A stretch of 16,198 bases of DNA from an uncultured cyanobacterium. Its GTDB lineage: Bacteria > Cyanobacteriota > Cyanobacteriia > Cyanobacteriales > Geitlerinemataceae. The notes under the pieces were generated by a model. It saw nothing but the letters and a program-made list of their open reading frames with translations, had not been told where the DNA came from and ran no database searches. Below are positions 1 through 5,258 of this stretch, in pieces (the first letter of the stretch is position 1; each line of letters begins with the position of its first letter). Location: the NCBI GenBank assembly GCA_937121005.1, contig CAKZKB010000375.1:1-16198 (forward strand), read 5' to 3'. A program made the position numbers and the translations under genes.

Positions 1-224
1 CCATTTCCCGAAACGTCGCGCAGCGATCGTCCGGCCCAATACCCCAACTGTAGCGCTAAAGGGGCAGTGAGTAGCTCTCCGGCTCGCCCGCGAATGCCGT
101 CGGTGCCGAACAGTCGCGCCTTGGGCAAATCGCCAACCACGCCAAACGGCTTGATATCTCGCTTCTCGAGCAGTTGCAAAGCAGCGCGATCGCGCCGCCC
201 CTTCCATTCGATCGACCTAACCAT
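1..224 (-). CDS. glmM: Phosphoglucosamine mutase, N-terminal part (cut by window edge)
   Basis: GlmM converts glucosamine-6-phosphate to glucosamine-1-phosphate on the cytoplasmic route to UDP-GlcNAc and peptidoglycan. Only the first 74 codons are in the window, reading from ATG at 224 off the left edge. The visible protein has a poorly conserved leader of about 37 residues, then LFGTDGIRG (residues 38-46) followed by GELLTAPLALQLGYWAG. This is the characteristic start of the alpha-D-phosphohexomutase domain, and its 'GTDGIRG' form is typical of GlmM. The leader before this motif is longer than in E. coli GlmM; extended N-termini are, from memory, usual in cyanobacterial orthologues. The catalytic phosphoserine loop and magnesium loop lie outside the window. 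No in-frame ATG occurs close upstream of 224. Family is certain from the motif; the exact start is less certain because no strong Shine-Dalgarno sequence is visible. Confidence 0.9.
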   Translation of the reverse strand, partial: MVRSIEWKGRRDRAALQLLEKRDIKPFGVVGDLPKARLFGTDGIRGRAGELLTAPLALQLGYWAGRSLRDVSGN

Positions 225-633
225 TTCGTTCGCTCCACACAGAACACACACAAGGTGAGAATAACACCTACTTGCCAAAATCGGGAGACTAGCAAGGGGG
301 AATTGGTCAACTTACAGCCGGCGATCGACTCTATCGGGACAGATGTCGCTTCGCTCCAATTCAAAATTCAAAATTCAAAATTACAGCCCCATCCCTCGAC
401 AAGCGGTTCCCGAGCTTGCCGTTGGCGTAGCCTGTGCGTAGCACATAGTGCACTGCGAGCAGGGCGAGTGCCTAAAGCCAGGGACTTGTATCCATGATGT
501 TCTCGGTCGGGATCCTGTTCCTCCGCAGGGGTATTTTCAGCCTCTATGTGCGATATCCATCTAACGGTAGAAGAATTGGGAATGGGGGTGCGATATATCT
601 TAAGAAGAAAACAAAAATTACAGGAAATTGACC
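225..633. other. Intergenic gap with repeats, no convincing gene
   Basis: About 400 bp separate glmM from the CsbD-like gene, and the two are divergently transcribed. Every open frame here looks like a chance frame of low protein quality. The stretch holds three tandem CAAAATT heptamers (362-382) and a motif next to them that recurs at the far end of the window. It also holds a GCGTAGCC-type repetitive stretch around 410-470 (GGCGTAGCCTGTGCGTAGCA). No convincing promoter could be fixed for either flanking gene. Confidence 0.6.
362..382. repeat. Tandem heptamer repeat, CAAAATT x3
   Basis: Three perfect tandem copies of CAAAATT lie at 362-368, 369-375 and 376-382. This is the reverse complement of the AATTTTG trio at 13484-13504. 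Such short tandemly repeated repetitive sequences are known in cyanobacterial intergenic DNA. The adjoining 348-369 stretch is repeated in inverted orientation at 13559-13580. Confidence 0.85.
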
Positions 634-1062
634 GTGAACGGATATTTCTCGATTCAATCTTTAACTCGTCGTATCGTGGTTTTCTTCTGCGCCTTGTGCC
701 TATTTGTCGGCAGCGCGATCGCCCCGGCGACGGCACTTCCCACCGCGAATAACCAACTCATCGCCGACAACGCCGCCGAAGCCCTCGATCGCAAGGCCAA
801 ATCGGGTTTAGATAGCGTTGCGGGTTCGGGCACCAGCGATAAATTGGAAGGAAAAGTGCAAGAAACCGTCGGTACAGCGAAGCAAAAAATCGGCGATATC
901 GACGAAAACGTTGAAGGCGGAATGCAGCGCGTTAAAGGCAACCTGCAACAAGCCGCAGGCGAAGCCAAAGGCAATATGTACGAAACCCCTACCGACTACC
1001 CGGAAGCGACGGGATCGGGTCAGGAAGGGCCGATGAATGCCATTCGCAATCTCTTTGACTAA
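634..1062 (+). CDS. Small exported CsbD-like protein
   Basis: The product is 142 residues. The N-terminus has basic residues (TRR) followed by a hydrophobic stretch (IVVFFCALCLFVGSAIA) and an ATA-L site near residue 34, so a Sec signal peptide and release to the periplasm or thylakoid lumen are likely. The mature part is hydrophilic. It contains a segment at roughly residues 68-113 with the pattern KLEGKVQETVGTAKQKIG and VKGNLQQAAGEAKG, which resembles the CsbD/YjbJ stress-protein repeat (short amphipathic LEA-like helices rich in Gly, Lys, Gln and Ala). CsbD proteins are associated with general stress in other bacteria, but their molecular role is unknown. GTG at 634 was chosen because AGGA (622-625) sits 8 nt upstream. 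A TTG at 628 is in frame but too close to that site. The gene ends in a strong terminator (1086-1112). Confidence 0.75.
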   Translation: MNGYFSIQSLTRRIVVFFCALCLFVGSAIAPATALPTANNQLIADNAAEALDRKAKSGLDSVAGSGTSDKLEGKVQETVGTAKQKIGDIDENVEGGMQRVKGNLQQAAGEAKGNMYETPTDYPEATGSGQEGPMNAIRNLFD

Positions 1063-1085
1063 TTGATATAAGTTAAGGTTGTGCG

Positions 1086-1112
1086 GGGGCGCGATCGCGT
1101 CCCTGTTTTTTT
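1086..1112 (+). terminator. Intrinsic terminator of the CsbD-like gene
   Basis: GGGGCGCG (1086-1093) pairs with CGCGTCCC (1096-1103), with one G-U pair, and is followed by TG and seven T (1106-1112). The inner part of the stem is the HIP1 octamer GCGATCGC. It lies 24 nt after the stop codon, as expected for a Rho-independent terminator. Confidence 0.8.
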
Positions 1113-1128
1113 GAGAGCGCGAAATGTA

Positions 1129-1148
1129 GGGGCGAAGGGCCTTCGCCC
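1129..1148. repeat. GTAGGGGCG-type palindromic repeat
   Basis: The sequence GGGGCGAAGGGCCTTCGCCC is an inverted repeat (GGCGAAGG / CCTTCGCC). It is preceded by GTA, giving the 'GTAGGGGCG' opening that recurs at 13305-13313 in front of a different palindrome. Confidence 0.6.
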
Positions 1149-1237
1149 AATCCAAAACGTAACACGGTTTTCGGACAATGGTATAATGGTGCGGACAAGC
1201 GGGGAGTCTGGTTGTACAGCAGGAAATGTCATTGAGA

Positions 1238-1302
1238 GGGCTAGGCATTCGCCTTCTAGTTGACGAACTTTTTCTCCATTTTTCGGTGCGAATGCCTAGC
1301 CC
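1238..1302. repeat. Inverted repeat, 15-bp arms, 35-nt loop
   Basis: GGGCTAGGCATTCGC (1238-1252) is exactly complementary to GCGAATGCCTAGCCC (1288-1302). The outer side on the minus strand begins GTAGGGGCTAGGCATTCGC, resembling the GTAGGGGC palindrome family seen elsewhere in the window. It may be a small non-autonomous repeat element or a structured RNA. It lies in the gap between the CsbD-like gene and the toxin-antitoxin cassette, and the rest of this 340-bp gap shows no gene. Confidence 0.7.
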
Positions 1303-1321
1303 CTACTGCTTCATATAAAAT

Positions 1322-1336
1322 GGAGGTTTCGCCTCC
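1322..1336. terminator. Short hairpin downstream of the toxin-antitoxin cassette
   Basis: GGAGG (1322-1326) pairs with CCTCC (1332-1336) around TTTCG. On the minus strand it is followed by ATTTTATATG, so it could end the 1407-2538 operon, although it lies about 70 nt past the last stop. A weak call because the stem is only 5 bp. Confidence 0.3.
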
Positions 1337-1406
1337 TCAGTTTACTGCATCCGGCGAGGAACGCAACAAGGGGGATTGTAGTAGATGTCACCTGCGATCG
1401 TCTCAG

Positions 1407-1589
1407 TTACTTGTCTTTGGGAGCCTCTCCTTGCTGAGATTTGCCCTGACTAGATTGTTTACTAGCCTTTGTTGCAGGAGAAGCCTGAGACGGACGGAAC
1501 AGAGAGGAACTAATGGGCGATTGCCCAATAATTTTTTTCTGTGCTTGATAGAATTCAGCAGACCGCTTTTGGTTTTCAGCTTCTGACAT
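1407..1589 (-). CDS. Small Ser/Gln/Lys-rich protein, third gene of the toxin-antitoxin cassette
   Basis: A 60-residue protein of unknown function that I do not recognise. ATG at 1589 was chosen over the longer TTG-initiated frame because a GAGG ribosome site lies 6 nt upstream, partly overlapping the TGA stop of the preceding gene. The spacing to that stop is 8 nt, so co-translation with the upstream gene is likely. The first half (MSEAENQKRSAEFYQAQKK) looks helical. The second half is disordered and biased (Ser, Gln, Lys, Pro, Ala), ending GEAPKDK. There are no membrane segments, cysteines or recognisable motifs. Nearby terminators were sought: only a weak hairpin lies downstream. The ribosome site and operon position argue that it is expressed; the composition alone would not. 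Confidence 0.55.
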   Translation of the reverse strand: MSEAENQKRSAEFYQAQKKIIGQSPISSSLFRPSQASPATKASKQSSQGKSQQGEAPKDK

Positions 1590-1597
1590 AAGAGACC

Positions 1598-2257
1598 TCA
1601 GACAGTAGGTAAATTGATCCAAGTGAAACTAGCTAGCATTATAGCACCAATTATAAAAGATATGGTAGAGAGCAAGTTGAAGCGATCGATCCATTTGCTT
1701 TGCCAATGATTGATTTTCCGGGCTTCCGAATCTTGTTTTTCGTAAACTAAGTTAAGACTTTTTACCGCTTTCTCAAATGCCTTGCGGCTCATCAAAAAAG
1801 ATATTAGCATCAAGATTAAAGTTGCTCCAAAGCATATCCAGGCTCCAGCTAGCACCCAAATGTGATGCGGAGTTGGAGCCAAAAATCGCACGAATGTAAT
1901 CGATAAACCTAACGCGCCACTCGACAATGTAATCAATGTTCGATCTAGACTACGAGATGCGTCTGCTGCTCCTTCTGTCAGGCGTTTGAGCTCCTCTACA
2001 TAAAGTATCGGGTTTTCGGAATCTTCAACTTTTTTGCTGTCGGGATCCTCATTTGCTTTCTCTAACTTCGATCGCGCCATGTCTTTAAGCACCTCAATCT
2101 CGCTTGATGTGAACGGAACCTGCATTTCCCGATCGCGATCGAAAACAGACTTCGAGACTTCCTCTAACTCCTCCTCAAAGTCAGCCAGATCGTGCGCTTG
2201 CCAAAACTCAGCAAGTTCGCGAATTGAATCCGTCTGCGGTAGCTGAGACTCGCTCAT
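1598..2257 (-). CDS. CopG-type antitoxin domain fused to a three-helix membrane domain
   Basis: A 219-residue protein. Residues about 10-65 (SIRELAEFWQAHDLADFEEE, then MQVPFTSSEIEVLKDMARSK) match the CopG_antitoxin family, the usual partner of BrnT-like toxins: an 'AEFW..HDL.D' helix, then a ribbon and first helix of a ribbon-helix-helix fold. Ordinary members end soon after, at about 80-100 residues. Here the second helix is replaced by an acidic linker (about 66-85), then a helix and three hydrophobic segments at about 107-126 (LITLSSGALGLSITF), 133-155 and 193-216. ATG at 2257 was chosen because GGAG lies 6 nt upstream and the ATGA overlaps the toxin stop; a GTG at 2281 is in frame but lies inside the toxin gene. 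The membrane part resembles an uncharacterised small membrane protein family, recalled only from the LS.GALGLS.TF pattern. Confidence 0.75.
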   Translation of the reverse strand: MSESQLPQTDSIRELAEFWQAHDLADFEEELEEVSKSVFDRDREMQVPFTSSEIEVLKDMARSKLEKANEDPDSKKVEDSENPILYVEELKRLTEGAADASRSLDRTLITLSSGALGLSITFVRFLAPTPHHIWVLAGAWICFGATLILMLISFLMSRKAFEKAVKSLNLVYEKQDSEARKINHWQSKWIDRFNLLSTISFIIGAIMLASFTWINLPTV

Positions 2258-2538
2258 GGGTTTCTCCAGCGATCGTACCACATTCTTTCGCGATCGCTCA
2301 TCGGTCGTGCCGTTACTGGATATCCTAACCCATCAGAAACCCCAATGACAACACAAAGCAGATACCGTCCGCTTCTCGTTTGCCCGAGAACGTAGTAAAC
2401 CCGATTTTCCCCTTCCGACTTGGCTTTTTGCACGAAAGGATTTCCGAAGCAGGTTTCGTCCACCTCGTCAGAAAGTACGCCATCTCGGTCAAGACGATCG
2501 ACCCGATCTCGACTCCAAATCAGTTTGCGGATTTTCAT
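2254..2538 (-). CDS. BrnT-like type II toxin
   Basis: A 94-residue cytoplasmic protein with the layout of BrnT-like ribonuclease toxins: MKIRKLIW at the N-terminus, a helical part with EVDETCFGNP (about 25-34), a beta hairpin YYVLGQTRSGRYLLCVVI (about 48-65), and a closing PVTARPMSDRERMWYDRW (about 74-91). BrnT toxins adopt an RNase-like fold and stop growth unless bound by their RHH antitoxin. Here the toxin precedes the antitoxin, the order usual for BrnTA. The stop codon overlaps the antitoxin start by ATGA, indicating translational coupling. ATG at 2538 fits the family N-terminus, though no good ribosome site precedes it; a longer TTG start at 2616 is less likely. Assignment rests on motif pattern, not alignment, so other small BrnT-fold families remain possible. 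Confidence 0.7.
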   Translation of the reverse strand: MKIRKLIWSRDRVDRLDRDGVLSDEVDETCFGNPFVQKAKSEGENRVYYVLGQTRSGRYLLCVVIGVSDGLGYPVTARPMSDRERMWYDRWRNP

Positions 2539-2700
2539 AATATCAATGGTAGTACGAGCTAGGAGCAAGTTCTGTGGTGTGCTGGCTCGATCGAGTTGAA
2601 GAGTAGAATCGTTCAACGTTTATCTTGCCCAACCTACCTCCTGACTGGCGAATTTGCACGTACAGAAACTCGTATAGTTGGTGTAGGTGGGGTGGAAATA

Positions 2701-4002
2701 TTACGGTTTTTGGAGTAAAATCCATCGCAATTCTGTCGGGGGTTTCCCTTGTTCGACGGGAAACAAACGCCGTCCGGTGGCCCAATTTTGGAACCAAGGG
2801 GTTGGCGGCCAATTTTCTGGCGGGAGATGATTTTTCTCGTAGTCAACAACTGATTCATCGGATACGACTTGCAATGGTAAAGGCGCGATCGTCGCTTCCC
2901 ATTGCGATCGCGTCACCAGAAACGAATCGAGAACGTGCGCCAGTTCAAGTACCAACGGATCGGGTTCGTAGTCGTCTTTGCTGATAAACAAATTGACAAG
3001 CAACTGTCCGGGCGATCGCAGACTTTCGCACAGTTTAGACATCACTTGCCCTAACTGCTCTACTGTTTTAAGGTGGGGCAAGACTGAGGCGGCAACAACC
3101 CACTGATAGCGATCGCGTTCTGGAGTCCACTCGGGATCGAGGATGTCTCCTTTTATAGTATTGACCGAGAGGCTTTCTTGACGGGCAGTTTCGCTCAGTC
3201 GTTCCAGAAATGCCGCCGAGAGATCGACTGCATCAACCGCAAACCCAGACCGTGCTAGCGCGATCGCGTTGCGACCCGTTCCCGCACCGATGTCGAGAAC
3301 CGGGCCATGTTCGGGCTGCAATTTCGCAGCAATGTCCCTTACTTTGGCATCGGCTGCACTACCAAATAGGAGACGATCGTCATTTCCAACTAAACTGCGA
3401 GCGCGATCGTCAATGGACTGTTCTAAGACTTCAATTCCACATAAAAACTCTCGTGGTGCTTGTGGGTTGCGGGCGTAACGAACGATTAAACGCGAGTAGG
3501 GAGACTGCTCGAACCCGAGTCGGAGTTTCTGTTCTAATTTTTGACCGATTTGTTCGACTTCTTTAGGTTCTAAAGGATGACCCAATGCTGAGAAAACATG
3601 AGCCAAACGACCTTCGTACAGCGATCGCGCTTGGGGAATGCAAGGCAAAGAAATCACCCCTTCGCTGCTCGCTTTCTCCCTATTCAAATCGACGATCGAA
3701 CTGCGACAAACTAATCCTCTGTGGGGTGGTTTTCCCGGTTCGTAGTTGACTGTAACTAGCAAGTTACGTCCCTGTCGCGCACCGCGATCGAGTTGTTGTT
3801 TGTACGCATTGGCAAATTGAGTCAACTCTCGCGGCGAAAACGGCCGTCCCAAACTTTCAAACAGTAGTTGAAAACGTCGCACGTAGTTCTCAAACTGTTG
3901 GGGAATGCAGGGAAAAGCCACCTGCCCCCGAGCCGAACTCCAGGTGTCGATGGCTCGCAGAATGGCACGTTGTAACGGTTGAGAGAAAGCGACAGAAGAC
4001 AT
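2701..4002 (-). CDS. Class I SAM-dependent methyltransferase with duplicated N-terminal module
   Basis: 433 residues. The C-terminal half is a Rossmann methyltransferase: VLDIGAGTGRN (235-245) is the SAM-binding motif I, and VDAVDLS (256-262) carries the acidic residue that binds the ribose. The segment KGDILDP follows, then a WVVAASVLPHL motif IV/V region. The closest familiar type is the TehB/UbiE-like small-molecule methyltransferase group; the substrate is unknown. The N-terminal half contains two related units of about 80 residues (about 24-104 and 113-193). Each begins with a PCIP motif (FPCIPQ / LPCIPQ) and has an FxSLGRPFSPREL / FSALGHPLEPKEV core, then a strand with a conserved cysteine near the end (GLVC / FLCG). 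I do not recognise this unit. ATG at 4002 has no strong ribosome site. A hairpin terminator separates it from ycf65. Confidence 0.75.
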   Translation of the reverse strand: MSSVAFSQPLQRAILRAIDTWSSARGQVAFPCIPQQFENYVRRFQLLFESLGRPFSPRELTQFANAYKQQLDRGARQGRNLLVTVNYEPGKPPHRGLVCRSSIVDLNREKASSEGVISLPCIPQARSLYEGRLAHVFSALGHPLEPKEVEQIGQKLEQKLRLGFEQSPYSRLIVRYARNPQAPREFLCGIEVLEQSIDDRARSLVGNDDRLLFGSAADAKVRDIAAKLQPEHGPVLDIGAGTGRNAIALARSGFAVDAVDLSAAFLERLSETARQESLSVNTIKGDILDPEWTPERDRYQWVVAASVLPHLKTVEQLGQVMSKLCESLRSPGQLLVNLFISKDDYEPDPLVLELAHVLDSFLVTRSQWEATIAPLPLQVVSDESVVDYEKNHLPPENWPPTPWFQNWATGRRLFPVEQGKPPTELRWILLQKP

Positions 4003-4029
4003 GAAATTAGCCGTTATCTAAAAATTGAA

Positions 4030-4058
4030 AACCCGCTTTCTAAAGTAGAAAACGGGTT
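4030..4058 (-). terminator. Hairpin terminator downstream of ycf65
   Basis: Arms of 13 bases (4030-4042 and 4046-4058) pair with a single mismatch around a 3-nt AAG loop. On the minus strand the hairpin is followed by TTCAATTTTTAG, a loose U-tract. It sits 20 nt after the ycf65 stop and before the methyltransferase start, so the two genes are probably separate transcription units. Confidence 0.7.
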
Positions 4059-4078
4059 GGAGAAAAAGCGTTTCGGGA

Positions 4079-4387
4079 TCAGCTGCTTCCGGTAAAGGTG
4101 ACTTCTGGAAACTTTGCTTGTGCTTCGGCGACGGGTCGCTTGCGACCTTCTTCTTGCCAATAGTTAATCACTTCTGTGGCTTTGTTGAGCAGTTCGACGC
4201 GCTCGGTGTCCTCGATCCAATGTTTGGATTCTAACTCAGTTTTGAGTTCTTCCCAAGCATCGTTTCGCGGCCAAAAGAAGTAACGGGTTAGGGGACTCGT
4301 GCCTTTACCGACGACTTGATCGACCGCCAGAGCAACGTTCCCTTCTAACCACAGTACCTTTAGAATGAATTTGGACAGAACCTCCAC
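4079..4387 (-). CDS. ycf65: Ribosomal protein PSRP-3 / Ycf65
   Basis: 102 residues, the normal size. The core FILKVLWLEGNVALAVDQVV (7-26) followed by GKGTSPLTRYFFWPRNDAWE is diagnostic of the Ycf65/PSRP-3 family. It is a 30S ribosomal subunit protein in chloroplasts and is encoded in all or most cyanobacteria. The remainder (ELKTELESKHWIEDTERVEL and LLNKATEVINYWQEEGRKRP) also fits the family. The tail VAEAQAKFPEVTFTGSS is variable in this family. Initiation is set at GTG 4387 because no ATG exists near the conserved FILKVLW start. A purine-rich AAAGG directly abuts it, so the exact start is uncertain. The gene is divergent from the HAD hydrolase, sharing a 70-bp intergenic region. Confidence 0.93.
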   Translation of the reverse strand: MEVLSKFILKVLWLEGNVALAVDQVVGKGTSPLTRYFFWPRNDAWEELKTELESKHWIEDTERVELLNKATEVINYWQEEGRKRPVAEAQAKFPEVTFTGSS

Positions 4388-4457
4388 CCTTTAATATCCT
4401 CGTGCTAGAAAACTTTGCAAATTCTTATCCTACCACACAAGGACGCGCGATCGCAAG

Positions 4458-5258
4458 ATGAACTCAACTTTTTCTCCCCCAGCCCTGGCCGTCTTCGATA
4501 TTGATGGTGTCCTCCGCGACGTTAGCGGATCCTACCGTCGGGCCCTGGCCGATACCGTCGAACACCTGACAGATGGTGCATTTCGTCCCACTCCCACCGA
4601 CATCGATCGCCTCAAGTCTGAGGGGATCTGGAACAACGACTGGGAGGGGTCGCGCGAACTGGTGTACCGCTATTTTGAAGGCCAGGGAACGGCGCGATCG
4701 TCGGTGGAAATCGACTATAATGCCCTGGTGGCCTTCTTCCAGTCGCGCTACTTCGGCCCCGATCGCAGCCATTGGAAGGGGTACATTTGCCACGAACCCC
4801 TGCTGGTACGACCCGAATATTTCCACAACCTGACGGCGGCGGGCATTCCTTGGGGCTTTTTTAGTGGGGCCACGCGGGACTCGGCGGCGTTCGTCCTGTC
4901 GGAACGGTTGGGCCTGGTCGATCCTTTACTGGTGGCCATGGAAGACGCGCCCGGAAAACCGGATCCAACGGGGTTGTTGGCGGTGGTGGCCCAGCTAGGG
5001 GATGATGGGACTATTCCCGTTATCTACGCTGGCGATACGGTTGGCGACCTTTATACGGTACAGAAGGCGGCCCAGGTACGCAGCGATCGCGTTTGGATCG
5101 GTGTCGGTATTTTACCCCCTCACGTGAAGGCGCGAGAAGATGGCGGGGCCGCCTACGCTGACACTTTGCGGGAAGCGGGGGCTCGAGTTGTCCTCGCTAA
5201 CATTGAGGAGTTAACCCCTGAATTGATAGGCGACTTGCGCCTATCTTGCATTTCTTAA
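4458..5258 (+). CDS. HAD superfamily hydrolase, TIGR01548-type
   Basis: 266 residues. The four HAD motifs are present: motif I FDIDGVLRD (nucleophile D14, acid D16), motif II FFSGATRD (S136), motif III GKPDP (K167) and motif IV YAGDTVGD (D193, D197). The cap region between motifs I and II is about 110 residues, in the subfamily IA (C1 cap) position. The pattern matches the TIGR01548 HAD group typical of cyanobacteria, a putative phosphatase of unknown substrate. It is presumably cytoplasmic; no signal peptide is seen. ATG at 4458 fits the short MNSTFSPPALAVFDIDG start; an AGGA lies about 15 nt upstream, too far for a classical site. The final 18 bp overlap the stop end of the convergent TPR gene. 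GC content appears higher than in neighbours, with many GGCC-type codons, but not conclusively foreign. Confidence 0.85.
   Translation: MNSTFSPPALAVFDIDGVLRDVSGSYRRALADTVEHLTDGAFRPTPTDIDRLKSEGIWNNDWEGSRELVYRYFEGQGTARSSVEIDYNALVAFFQSRYFGPDRSHWKGYICHEPLLVRPEYFHNLTAAGIPWGFFSGATRDSAAFVLSERLGLVDPLLVAMEDAPGKPDPTGLLAVVAQLGDDGTIPVIYAGDTVGDLYTVQKAAQVRSDRVWIGVGILPPHVKAREDGGAAYADTLREAGARVVLANIEELTPELIGDLRLSCIS
5225..5245. terminator. Hairpin across two convergent gene ends
   Basis: GATAGGCG (5225-5232) and CGCCTATC (5238-5245) form a perfect 8-bp stem with a 5-nt loop. It covers the last codons of the HAD gene and the stop codon of the convergent TPR gene. On the plus strand it is followed by TTGCATTTCTT, moderately T-rich; on the minus strand no U-tract follows. 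It may act as a terminator or 3' stability element for the HAD transcript. Confidence 0.45.

Noticed and set aside
368..736. 122-codon minus-strand frame upstream of the CsbD-like gene
   Set aside because: Overlaps the start of the CsbD-like gene and runs through repeat sequence; Arg/Ser-rich composition of a shadow frame.
2258..2281. GTG start for the membrane-fused antitoxin
   Set aside because: It lies within the toxin coding end and lacks a ribosome site; ATG 2257 has GGAG at 6 nt and an ATGA overlap.
4388..4457. Promoter boxes between divergent ycf65 and HAD genes
   Set aside because: TTGCAA and TATTAA on the minus strand have 18-nt spacing but would leave almost no leader before the ycf65 start, so I did not annotate them.
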